A stretch of 28,820 bases of DNA. It comes from Alphaproteobacteria bacterium. GTDB taxonomy: Bacteria > Pseudomonadota > Alphaproteobacteria > RF32 > CAG-239. This document shows positions 1-7,052 of the stretch, piece after piece; the stretch's first letter is position 1; each line of letters starts with the position of its first letter. The DNA lies in the NCBI GenBank assembly GCA_900767645.1, contig CAAFZY010000037.1, forward strand, positions 1-28,820. The letters are read 5' to 3'. The notes under the pieces are model-generated. The model was not told the origin of the DNA. It worked only from the letters and a program-made list of their open reading frames with translations, and made no database searches. Made by a program: the position numbers and the translations under genes.

Positions 1-209
1 GTTTTACGATGAGAAATGGAGTGATTGAAACAAGTGTTTTAGATCATGCTGCGGCAATGAGCACTAAAGTTGCTGATTGCAATGATGAAGATGAGTATCC
101 TAAGTACGATTCAAATGGAAAGGTTTCTTATGTTTCTTGCCTTTCGGAACTCAAAGCGCGCGGTTGGGATAAATACATCCCCGCCAAATTACCTGATGAG
201 AAAAAATAA
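1..209 (+). CDS. 3' end of an unidentified gene (partial)
   Basis: The reading frame is open to the left edge of the window, so this is probably the C-terminal end of a larger protein rather than a complete 66-residue gene starting at the ATG at 9. No ribosome-binding site can be judged because only eight bases precede that ATG. The visible part is hydrophilic, has two cysteines (in 'VADCND' and 'YVSCLS') and ends in a lysine-rich tail. It has no membrane segment and no motif I recognise. It is followed within 10 bases by a hairpin that looks like a terminator shared with the convergent pilin-like gene. A short cysteine-containing tail beside a pilin-like gene might belong to another exported protein, but that is a guess. 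Confidence 0.4.
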   Translation, partial: FTMRNGVIETSVLDHAAAMSTKVADCNDEDEYPKYDSNGKVSYVSCLSELKARGWDKYIPAKLPDEKK

Positions 210-218
210 AGTTTAACC

Positions 219-242
219 CCGCCGATGAGAAATTGTCGGCGG
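219..242. terminator. bidirectional terminator hairpin
   Basis: Perfect 7-bp stem (CCGCCGA / TCGGCGG) with a 10-base loop, between two convergent genes. The minus-strand side runs into a T-rich stretch; the plus side has only short T runs. Confidence 0.6.
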
Positions 243-247
243 TTATA

Positions 248-862
248 TTATTTCCAAATTATAAAAAGTCTACAACTTCCATCATCACAAGCATTGCAGA
301 GGTTGTGGATTTTAGTTATGCTTGCGCTATGTAAACATTCTGTTTCAGAGCTACAGCGAGCATCGCCCCAAAGTCGTCCGACTACAGATGTTTTATAAAG
401 GGAAACAGCGCTTAAGTTGCTCGCGTATTCTTTGGCCGCAATTATAATATTACGGCAAATTTCAACTCCTTGCGCAGATGGACTAAATTGAAAATATATC
501 TGTCCGAAACTGTTTCTGCCGCCCCCATTAGAATATTCGGTATTGTTGTAGGATATTGTAATGTATCCTTTAAACCAACTTTCTTCTAATAAATCGTTCC
601 TGATATAGCGTATTCCGTCCGGCAATAAATTTAATTTATAAAATAATGTTCCGTAATATGTATTTGTATTTGGTGTATATTCCAGTTTGTCTTTAATTTG
701 CAAAGCATTATTAATCAACATATTAACCGCCTGAGCGTGCTGATTGAGTTTATACTTCATCATCGCTTTGCTATAACCGGTAATGGCACCTACTGATAAT
801 ACGCCAATGATTGCTAAAACGCCAAGCATCTCGACCATACTTCTTCCCGATTGTGTATTCAT
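248..862 (-). CDS. type IV pilin-like protein (SGRSMVEML family), copy 1
   Basis: The N-terminus has the prepilin pattern: a short polar leader ending in Gly (QSG), Arg at +1, Glu at +5 (G|RSMVE), then about 20 hydrophobic residues (MLGVLAIIGVLSVGAITGY) and a polar helix. This resembles class-IVb PilS/TcpA-type pilins cleaved by a prepilin peptidase and held in the inner membrane before assembly. The remaining ~160 residues are polar, with cysteines near the C-terminus (ICRN, ARCSS, ECLH, CNAC, SCRL) that suggest disulfide bonds. The start is the ATG at 862, ten bases after GAGGAG. It is a paralogue of the gene at 28091-28708 and shares an identical upstream block with it. No pilus ATPase, platform, secretin or peptidase gene lies in the window, so its assembly system is unknown. 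The pilin-like nature is well supported; the function is not. Confidence 0.8.
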   Translation of the reverse strand: MNTQSGRSMVEMLGVLAIIGVLSVGAITGYSKAMMKYKLNQHAQAVNMLINNALQIKDKLEYTPNTNTYYGTLFYKLNLLPDGIRYIRNDLLEESWFKGYITISYNNTEYSNGGGRNSFGQIYFQFSPSAQGVEICRNIIIAAKEYASNLSAVSLYKTSVVGRLWGDARCSSETECLHSASITKIHNLCNACDDGSCRLFIIWK

Positions 863-867
863 GAGCT

Positions 868-956
868 AAAATCTCCTCAAAAAGTTAAATTTAAGAAGAT
901 TTTAGCTCGCGTTTTTTTTTTGCAATATTTACGAGTCCGTGCTGTGCATAAGTTGT
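868..956. repeat. 89-bp perfect direct repeat, copy 1 (pilin promoter/leader)
   Basis: Identical base for base to 28711-28799, including a run of ten T (plus strand). It contains the ribosome-binding site (GAGGAG on the minus strand) and a candidate promoter for the pilin-like gene. Similarity continues into the first ~40 codons of both genes but not further upstream, so the shared unit is leader plus N-terminal coding region. Confidence 0.95.
899..925 (-). promoter_or_regulatory. candidate promoter of pilin-like gene copy 1
   Basis: On the minus strand TTGCAA (920-925) is followed after 15 bases by TAAAAT (899-904). The spacer includes most of an A10 tract. The same ATATTGCAA element and 15-base spacing occur upstream of the other two pilin-like genes. 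The -10 also lies inside the right arm of a perfect 11-bp inverted repeat (GAGCTAAAATC 863-873 / GATTTTAGCTC 898-908), which spans the ribosome-binding site and could be an operator. Confidence 0.45.
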
Positions 957-1063
957 GCCTGGTTTGTAATAAATTGAAATGCAACTTGTTTAGACATTGC
1001 TCGTTTAATTTATTAAAGTGTGTGCATTAAAGTTAATTTTACTAAAGTAAAGGAATTACAAAT

Positions 1064-1861
1064 ATGACTAAAATTCACCCTACTGCCGTTGTTGAAGACG
1101 GCGCTCAAATTGCCGCAACTGCCGAAATCGGTCCTTTTTGTTGGATTAGTTCACGCGCTAAAATCGGCGAGAATGTTAAGTTACTTGCCAGAGTGAGCGT
1201 TATGGGAAACACCACCATCGGCGAAGGTACAATCGTATTTCCGGGAGCATGCTTGGGCAGCGGTCCGCAAGATCATGGTAATGAATTTAAGGAAGAAGCC
1301 AAATTGATTATCGGTAAAAATAACATTATTCGTGAAAATGTTACGATGCACGCCGGAACTCCGAAAGAGCACTTTACAACAGTTGTCGGCGACGGCGGCA
1401 TGTTTATGGTAAACTCGCACATTGCGCATGACTGCGTGGTTGGCAATAATGTTATTATGACCAATAACGCTGTTATCGGCGGGCATGTTCGTTTGGGTGA
1501 CGGGGTGATTATCGGCGGAAACTCTGCCGTGCATCAGTTCTGCCGCATTGGGCGTAAGGCTATGATAGGCGGGATGAGCGGAGTTGAGCGCGATGTTGTT
1601 CCGTTTGCTATTGTTACCGGCGACAGAGGCAAATTGCGCGGTTTAAATGTTGTCGGTTTGAAACGCGGCGGGTTTGACGAGCATACCATTAAAGCTATTA
1701 CCCGCGCCTTTATGTTTATTTTCAAAGGCAAAGAAGGCACATTCGAAGAACGTTTGGCAACGGCACACGAAAAATATAAAGACAATGCATTAATTATGGA
1801 ACAAGTTAAATTTATTGACGAGGCTTTGGAAGGTCGTCGTAAAATTATGACTGCCGAATAG
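1064..1861 (+). CDS. lpxA: acyl-ACP--UDP-N-acetylglucosamine O-acyltransferase (LpxA)
   Basis: First enzyme of lipid A synthesis: transfers a 3-hydroxyacyl chain from ACP to the 3-OH of UDP-GlcNAc in the cytoplasm. The 265 residues match the usual length (~262). The N-terminal two thirds show hexapeptide repeats of a left-handed beta-helix (IGENVKL, IGEGTIV, LGDGVII, IGRKAMI). The active-site segment HIAHDC places the catalytic base at His122. The family signatures GGNSAVHQFCRIG, GGMSGVERDVVP and GDRGKLRGLNVVGLKR are present, followed by the C-terminal helical domain. AAAGGA lies nine bases before the ATG. LpxA normally sits with lpxD, fabZ and lpxB; here it is followed after 15 bases by a dehydrogenase and an aminotransferase, so the usual cluster has been broken up. 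Confidence 0.97.
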   Translation: MTKIHPTAVVEDGAQIAATAEIGPFCWISSRAKIGENVKLLARVSVMGNTTIGEGTIVFPGACLGSGPQDHGNEFKEEAKLIIGKNNIIRENVTMHAGTPKEHFTTVVGDGGMFMVNSHIAHDCVVGNNVIMTNNAVIGGHVRLGDGVIIGGNSAVHQFCRIGRKAMIGGMSGVERDVVPFAIVTGDRGKLRGLNVVGLKRGGFDEHTIKAITRAFMFIFKGKEGTFEERLATAHEKYKDNALIMEQVKFIDEALEGRRKIMTAE

Positions 1862-1876
1862 AAAGGATAGCAGAAT

Positions 1877-2707
1877 ATGACTAAAATTTCAGTTATCGGC
1901 GCGGGGTTTGTGGGCTCAACCTCTACATATGCGTTAATGCTTAAAGAAGTTGCCGATGAAATTGCTTTAATTGATATTAACAGCGAGTTGGTTGCCGCCG
2001 AAGTTGCCGATATTAATCAGGGCTTTAGTTTTTTGAGCAAAACCCATATCAAAGCCGGAACTTATGCCGATTGCGCCGACAGTGATTTGATTATTATTAC
2101 CGCCGGTTCGGGGCGTAAAGTCGGTGAAAGCCGTTTGGATTTGTTAAACAAAAACATTAAGATTATGGAAGGCATTGTTGCTCAAATCAATCAGACTGAC
2201 ACCAAAGCTTTTGTGTTGGTAGTTTCTAATCCGGTTGATGTTTTAACCTATCATGTTTCGAAAATGATTGCCGCGCCGGTCAAGGGCGTGTTCGGCAGCG
2301 GCTGCGCTTTGGACAGCTCGCGCTTAATCAGCGTGCTTGCCAATCGCTTTGGCGAAAAGACCGAAAATATCAGCGGGTATGTTATCGGCGAGCACGGAGA
2401 TTCGCAAATTGTTGATTGGAACAGCGTTAAAATTTGCGGCAAATCCATTGAAGAATATTGCGCCGCTAAGGGTGTTAACTGTACGGCAGATTATAAACAA
2501 GAAATTGCCGATGTGGTTAAAAATTACGGCATGATGATTATTTCCGGCAAAGGGCGCACCAATTACGGTATTGCCACCAGCGTTTGCGTTATTTCGCAGG
2601 CTTTGCTTAAAAACCGCGCTTCGGAATTAAGCGTTGCTTTACCTGATGATGCCTTAAAAACCGCGGTAAGCAAGCCGCATACCGTTTCAGCCAAAGGCGT
2701 AAATTAA
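1877..2707 (+). CDS. lactate/malate dehydrogenase family protein, C-terminally short
   Basis: NAD-dependent 2-hydroxyacid dehydrogenase of the LDH/MDH superfamily. The Rossmann motif GAGFVGS (8-14) is followed by the acidic end of strand 2 (LIDINSE). Catalytic residues are present: Arg86 (R109), Asn118 in VSNPVDV, Asp146 and Arg149 (D168, R171), and His173 in GEHGD (H195). The specificity position (102) is Arg80 in GSGRKVGESR. Arg there is typical of malate dehydrogenases and Gln of lactate dehydrogenases, yet the surrounding sequence (GESR, GEHGDSQ...W) is LDH-like. At 276 residues it is about 30-40 shorter than usual: it stops just after the strand ending SAKGVN and lacks the last helix. 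The next start codon is 12 bases on, so there is no room for a frameshifted tail. Either substrate is possible. Confidence 0.85.
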   Translation: MTKISVIGAGFVGSTSTYALMLKEVADEIALIDINSELVAAEVADINQGFSFLSKTHIKAGTYADCADSDLIIITAGSGRKVGESRLDLLNKNIKIMEGIVAQINQTDTKAFVLVVSNPVDVLTYHVSKMIAAPVKGVFGSGCALDSSRLISVLANRFGEKTENISGYVIGEHGDSQIVDWNSVKICGKSIEEYCAAKGVNCTADYKQEIADVVKNYGMMIISGKGRTNYGIATSVCVISQALLKNRASELSVALPDDALKTAVSKPHTVSAKGVN

Positions 2708-2718
2708 AGGAGATTGCA

Positions 2719-3897
2719 ATGCATAATTTAGAAGAAAATTTCAGCCCGTTGGGAGCAATGCAACCATCTGCAACTTTGGCAATTTCCGCCAAGGCCAAAG
2801 AACTTAAAGCCAAAGGTGCCGATATTTGTTCCATGACGGCCGGCGAGCCTGATTTTGATACTCCGCAAGCTATTAAAGACGCCTGCATTAAAGCCATTAA
2901 CGAAGGTAAAGTTCGTTATTTGGCGGCAAGCGGATTGCCGGAGCTTAAAAAAGAAATTGTAAAAAAATTTGCCGGTAACGGAATTAAAACCGCGCCGGAA
3001 AATATTATTGTTTCAACCGGTGCCAAATTTGCGCTGTTTCAGGCGATTACAACTTTGTGCGGGGCAGGCGATGAAGTTGTTTTGTTTGCGCCTTATTGGC
3101 TCTCATATCCTGAAATGATTAAAGCTTCCGGCGCTAAAGTTGTGGAAGTTGTTACCCACCCTGAAAATAATTTTGAGCCTCTTAAGGCCGATTTGGAAAA
3201 AGCGATTACTTCCAAAACCAAACTGATTATTTGCAATTCGCCGAATAATCCGACCGGCGCGGTTTACAGCTTAAAAACCTTGCAGATGATTGCCGATATT
3301 GCGATTAAAAACAACATTATGGTTCTTTCAGACGAGATTTATGAAAAGCTGGTTTATAATCCGCAAGTTAAGCATATCAGTATAGCAAGCCTTAATCCGC
3401 AAATTGCCGATTTAACCATTACGGTGAACGGATTTTCAAAGGCGTATGCCATGACCGGTTGGCGCTTGGGCTATTTAACCGCGCCGCTATGGCTTGCCAA
3501 ACGCATCAGCGCCCTGCAAAGCCACGCTACCAGTAACGCAACGTCATTTGTGCAGTATGCTGCCGTTACGGCTTTGGAAGGAAAGGCCGATACCGAGGTT
3601 GCCACTATGATAAAAGCTTTTGCCGCTCGCCGCGAGTTGATTTGTTCATTGCTGAAAAATGTTCCGAATCTTTCGTTCTTTGAACCGCAGGGAGCATTTT
3701 ATGTAATGTGTAATATCAGCAAAACCGGCTTGAATGCAGACGAGTTTGCTAAAAAGATTTTAGAAGACAAGCTATTGGCGGTTATTCCGTGCACAGCGTT
3801 TGGTGCTCCTGATTATGTTCGCTTGAGCTATGCCTGCTCAGAAGCAAACATTAAGGAAGCAGTTAAACGCTTAAACGAGTTTTGCAGTAAATTTTAA
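2719..3897 (+). CDS. aspC: aspartate aminotransferase-type class I/II aminotransferase
   Basis: PLP-dependent aminotransferase, most like the Ib-type aspartate aminotransferases, interconverting aspartate and oxaloacetate with 2-oxoglutarate/glutamate. The 392 residues fit the family. Visible landmarks are TAGEPDFDTP (40-49), YWLSYPEM in the cofactor-stacking region, NNPTG (176-180) with the cofactor-contacting Asn, SDEIYEKL with Asp205 bonding the pyridine nitrogen, the Schiff-base Lys241 in NGFSKAYAMTGWRLGY, and the carboxylate-binding Arg in VRLSYACS near the C-terminus. AAAGGAG precedes the ATG. It follows the dehydrogenase by 11 bases. If that enzyme uses oxaloacetate/malate, the pair would act on the same metabolite, which is an inference. 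The symbol is by family; exact substrate preference is unproven. Confidence 0.9.
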   Translation: MHNLEENFSPLGAMQPSATLAISAKAKELKAKGADICSMTAGEPDFDTPQAIKDACIKAINEGKVRYLAASGLPELKKEIVKKFAGNGIKTAPENIIVSTGAKFALFQAITTLCGAGDEVVLFAPYWLSYPEMIKASGAKVVEVVTHPENNFEPLKADLEKAITSKTKLIICNSPNNPTGAVYSLKTLQMIADIAIKNNIMVLSDEIYEKLVYNPQVKHISIASLNPQIADLTITVNGFSKAYAMTGWRLGYLTAPLWLAKRISALQSHATSNATSFVQYAAVTALEGKADTEVATMIKAFAARRELICSLLKNVPNLSFFEPQGAFYVMCNISKTGLNADEFAKKILEDKLLAVIPCTAFGAPDYVRLSYACSEANIKEAVKRLNEFCSKF

Positions 3898-3913
3898 TTA
3901 AGCCGCTATAATT

Positions 3914-3949
3914 AAAACCGCCGGATTTTTATTTGTTCCGGCGGTTTTT
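3914..3949. terminator. bidirectional intrinsic terminator
   Basis: Stem AAACCGCCGGA (3915-3925) with TCCGGCGGTTT (3937-3947), flanked by A and T runs, so it terminates both the aminotransferase operon (+) and pyrG (-). Confidence 0.9.
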
Positions 3950-3961
3950 AATTTGTGTGTT

Positions 3962-5602
3962 TTACATTAAGCGGCTGTTGTCGATGGCTGCTTTAATGAG
4001 CGAAACAAACAGCGGATGAGGGGCAAACGGCTTAGATTTAAGCTCAGGGTGAAATTGTACGGCGATAAACCACGGGTGATCGGGGCGTTCAACAATTTCA
4101 GGTAATTTACCGTCGGGCGATTTGCCGCTTACTATCATGCCGCCTTGTTTAAGCGTGTCTTCGTATTTTAAGTTTACTTCATAACGATGACGGTGACGTT
4201 CCGAAATATTTTCGGTTCCGTACACCGCGGCAACCTTGCTGCCGTGCATAAGATTGCACGGATAAGCGCCCAAGCGCATAGTTCCGCCCAAATCGCCGTC
4301 TTTGTGGCGAACTTCTTTACTTCCGTCTTTATCCCATTCGGTCATTAAGCCAACTACCGGTTCGCAGTTGGGGTCAAATTCCGTGGTGTTGGCGTTTTTA
4401 ATTTTGCAAACGTTGCGCATGGTTTCAATAACCGCCATTTGCATGCCGAAGCAAATACCTAAAAACGGAATTTTATGCTCGCGCGCATATTTTACGGCTT
4501 CAATTTTGCCGGCTGTTCCACGTTGTCCGAATCCTCCGGGGACAATAATCGCATTAACATCGTTTAAGTAATTTCCGGCAGGTTCCGACTCTAATTTTTC
4601 CGAATCTATCCATTTAATACGCACCTGATAATGATTGGCAATGCCGCCGTGCTTAATGGCTTCATGCAAAGACTTGTAAGCTTCAAGCAGTTGGGTGTAT
4701 TTGCCGACAACCGCAACGGTAACTTCGCCTTCCGGCTTTTTAATGGTTTCAATAATTTGCTCCCACTTGCTTAAATCGGCCGGTTTATCGCACGGAATGC
4801 CAAAGTGGCGGCAAACGGCGTTATCCATACCTTCTTTAGAGTAAGCAAGCGGAACCTGATAAATGTTGCTGACGTCAAGCGCGGCGATAACATTTTCTTC
4901 ACGCACATTGCAGAACAAAGCCAATTTGCGTTTTTCATTTTCAGGGATAGCCATTTGTGAACGGCAGAGCAACATATCGGGTTGAATGCCGTATTCTTGC
5001 AACTTTTTGACCGAATGTTGTGTCGGTTTGGTTTTAAGTTCGCCGGCAGTGGGGATAAACGGCAGCAGAGTTAAATGCACAAACATAACGCGGTCGCGAC
5101 CAAGGTCGTATGCAACCTGACGAATGGCTTCTAAGTAAGGCTGTCCTTCAATATCGCCAACGGTGCCTCCGATTTCGCAAAGCACAAAATCTTCATCGGT
5201 GAGGTTAGATAATATAAAGTTTTTAATTTCATTGGTAACGTGCGGAACAACCTGAATGGTGGCGCCTAAATATTCGCCATGGCGCTCTTTATCAATAACG
5301 CGCTGATAAATTTTGCCGGTGGTGACGCTGTCATTTTTAGTGGCGGCAACTCCGGAAAAGCGCTCATAATGACCTAAATCCAAATCAGCCTCGGTCCCGT
5401 CATCGGTAACAAAAACTTCGCCGTGTTGATACGGGCTCATAGTTCCGGGGTCAACATTAAGGTACGGGTCAAGTTTGCGCAAGCGAACCTTAAAGCCGCG
5501 GCCTTGTAAGGTGGCGGCAATTGAGGCGGATGCCAAGCCTTTGCCCAATGATGAAACCACGCCGCCGGTAATAAATATAAATTTGGTATTTGGATTAGTC
5601 AT
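3962..5602 (-). CDS. pyrG: CTP synthase
   Basis: Converts UTP to CTP using ATP and glutamine-derived ammonia. The 546 residues match the family. The N-terminal synthetase domain (about 1-270) has the P-loop-like GGVVSSLGKGLASAS (13-27), DPYLNVDPGTMSPYQHGEVFV and the Mg-binding EIGGTVGDIEG (143-153). The C-terminal class I glutamine amidotransferase domain (about 295-540) has PGGFGQRG, the nucleophile Cys384 in GICFGMQ, and the His518/Glu520 pair in FHPE. AAGGAA lies ten bases before the ATG. It comes after tpiA and secG on the same strand, a common alphaproteobacterial order, but a strong terminator sits between secG and pyrG. It therefore probably has its own promoter. Confidence 0.98.
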   Translation of the reverse strand: MTNPNTKFIFITGGVVSSLGKGLASASIAATLQGRGFKVRLRKLDPYLNVDPGTMSPYQHGEVFVTDDGTEADLDLGHYERFSGVAATKNDSVTTGKIYQRVIDKERHGEYLGATIQVVPHVTNEIKNFILSNLTDEDFVLCEIGGTVGDIEGQPYLEAIRQVAYDLGRDRVMFVHLTLLPFIPTAGELKTKPTQHSVKKLQEYGIQPDMLLCRSQMAIPENEKRKLALFCNVREENVIAALDVSNIYQVPLAYSKEGMDNAVCRHFGIPCDKPADLSKWEQIIETIKKPEGEVTVAVVGKYTQLLEAYKSLHEAIKHGGIANHYQVRIKWIDSEKLESEPAGNYLNDVNAIIVPGGFGQRGTAGKIEAVKYAREHKIPFLGICFGMQMAVIETMRNVCKIKNANTTEFDPNCEPVVGLMTEWDKDGSKEVRHKDGDLGGTMRLGAYPCNLMHGSKVAAVYGTENISERHRHRYEVNLKYEDTLKQGGMIVSGKSPDGKLPEIVERPDHPWFIAVQFHPELKSKPFAPHPLFVSLIKAAIDNSRLM

Positions 5603-5652
5603 TTTAAAAAGTTCCTTGTTTTTATTACATTAAATTTGTTTTTTCAAAGTGA

Positions 5653-5683
5653 AAAAGGCACCTCACGGATTGGGGTGCCTTTT
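5653..5683 (-). terminator. terminator between secG and pyrG
   Basis: Stem AAAAGGCACC (5653-5662) / GGTGCCTTTT (5674-5683). On the minus strand it is followed by a T run, just after the secG stop. It separates tpiA-secG transcription from pyrG. Confidence 0.85.
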
Positions 5684-5708
5684 GTTGAAGTGTTTTCATT
5701 GTTACCTG

Positions 5709-6035
5709 CTATTTAGCGGTTGGAACGGCAGGTGCTTGCGGAGCAACCGGAGCCGGAGCGCTTTGAGCCGGCACGGTATCAATCAATGAAGCATTGTGAT
5801 GATCGGCACCTTTGTAATATAAGCACAAAGCAATACTGGTGGCAAAAAAGACGGTTGCCAAAATTGCAGTGGTGCGTGTTAAAAGATTGCCGGTTCCGCG
5901 AGCGGTTAAAAAGCTGTTAGCGCCGGAGCCGCCGCCTAAGCCGTTTAATGCTCCGCCGTTAGAGCGTTGCATTAAAATTACAACCACCAAAAAAATGGCG
6001 GTAATTAAATGAATAACTAACAATACTGATCCCAT
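5709..6035 (-). CDS. secG: protein translocase subunit SecG
   Basis: Small subunit of the SecYEG inner-membrane channel. The 108 residues contain two hydrophobic segments: VLLVIHLITAIFLVVVILMQ near the N-terminus and TTAILATVFFATSIALCLYY around 50-72. They are joined by the Gly/Ser-rich cytoplasmic loop typical of SecG (LMQRSNGGALNGLGGGSGAN...FLTARGTGNLLTR). The C-terminus is a low-complexity Ala/Pro tail (SAPAPVAPQAPAVP), common in alphaproteobacterial SecG. It lies 19 bases after tpiA on the same strand and ends in a strong terminator. A TTTCC-type complement before the start (AAAGGAAAAAC on the coding strand) gives a good ribosome-binding site. Confidence 0.95.
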   Translation of the reverse strand: MGSVLLVIHLITAIFLVVVILMQRSNGGALNGLGGGSGANSFLTARGTGNLLTRTTAILATVFFATSIALCLYYKGADHHNASLIDTVPAQSAPAPVAPQAPAVPTAK

Positions 6036-6054
6036 AGTTTTTCCTTTCGGTTAC

Positions 6055-6819
6055 TTATTTTTTACAAACGGTTGCGGCAATGCCCATAAAATCAGAGGCT
6101 TTTAAGCTGGCGCCGCCGATTAAGCCGCCGTCAACATCAGGTAAAGCCAACAATTCAGCGGCGTTTGACGGTTTTACCGAACCGCCGTAAAGCAAGCGCA
6201 TTTTGTTAGCGGTTGCTTTGCCTAATTTTTTAGCAACAACTTTACGAATGGCGGCATGAACTTCTTCAACGTCGGCGGCGGTCGGAGTTTTGCCGGTGCC
6301 GATTGCCCAAACCGGTTCATACGCAATAACTGTGTTTACGGCAGTCGCCGAATCGGGAACGGAGCCCATAATCTGTTTGGTGCAAACGTCAATGGTTTTA
6401 CCGGCATCGCGCTCTGCTTCGGTTTCGCCGATGCAGATAACCGCTTTTAAGCCTGCTTTGTAAGCGGCTTCAGATTTTTGGCAAATAAGTTCGTTGCTTT
6501 CATGGTGGTCGGCGCGTCTTTCGGAGTGTCCGACAATAACATATGAGCAGCCGCAGTCTTTAAGCATAACCGGACTGATGTCGCCGGTGTGAGCGCCTTT
6601 TTCAGCCGTATGGCAATCTTGCGCGCCTAATGCCACTTTAGAACCGCGCAGGGCTTTTTTTACAGTGGTTAAAAGGGTAAACGGCGGGCATACCAAAAAT
6701 TCACATTCCGGTTTACCTGATTTTTTTACTTCGGTTGCAACTTCTTTGGCTAAGGCTGCGCCGTCGGCGAGCAAGCCGTTCATTTTCCAGTTGCCGGCAA
6801 TCAATACTTTACGTGACAT
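6055..6819 (-). CDS. tpiA: triosephosphate isomerase
   Basis: Interconverts dihydroxyacetone phosphate and glyceraldehyde 3-phosphate in glycolysis. The 254 residues show the complete TIM-barrel signature: Asn10 and Lys12 in AGNWKMNG, the electrophile His98 in VIVGHSERR, the catalytic base Glu168 in AYEPVWAIGTG followed by the phosphate-gripping loop 6 (GTGKTPT), and the late phosphate motifs YGGSVKPSNA and GGLIGGASL. AGGAAA precedes the ATG. It heads the tpiA-secG unit and diverges from ppiD across a 233-base intergenic region. A TTGACA hexamer on the minus strand at 6967-6972 is a possible -35 but has only a poor -10. Confidence 0.98.
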   Translation of the reverse strand: MSRKVLIAGNWKMNGLLADGAALAKEVATEVKKSGKPECEFLVCPPFTLLTTVKKALRGSKVALGAQDCHTAEKGAHTGDISPVMLKDCGCSYVIVGHSERRADHHESNELICQKSEAAYKAGLKAVICIGETEAERDAGKTIDVCTKQIMGSVPDSATAVNTVIAYEPVWAIGTGKTPTAADVEEVHAAIRKVVAKKLGKATANKMRLLYGGSVKPSNAAELLALPDVDGGLIGGASLKASDFMGIAATVCKK

Positions 6820-6989
6820 CTGTTTTTCCTATTTTGTTAAACATACATTGTTGCCAAACTTGTAACATATAGATTTGTGTTTTTCCAGTTAAAAAATGTT
6901 TTTAACACAGAAAATAACGGTTTTTTGTTGTGTTAAGCTTTTTTATCCCCAAATTAGTAAAAAACTTGTCAACACGCCTGATTTAATAA

Positions 6990-7017
6990 TTGCATTAAGG
7001 AATTATTAATTTATAAT
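6990..7017 (+). promoter_or_regulatory. sigma70-type promoter of ppiD
   Basis: TTGCAT (6990-6995), 16-base spacer, TATAAT (7012-7017). The -10 is perfect and lies 35 bases before the ppiD ATG. Confidence 0.65.
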
Positions 7018-7052
7018 ACCAGCAAAAATGATTTATAACCAAGGAAAGAAAA

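Noticed and set aside
2705..2718. Frameshift explaining the short dehydrogenase
   Set aside because: The following gene starts 12 bases later with a good ribosome-binding site, so no displaced C-terminus is available.
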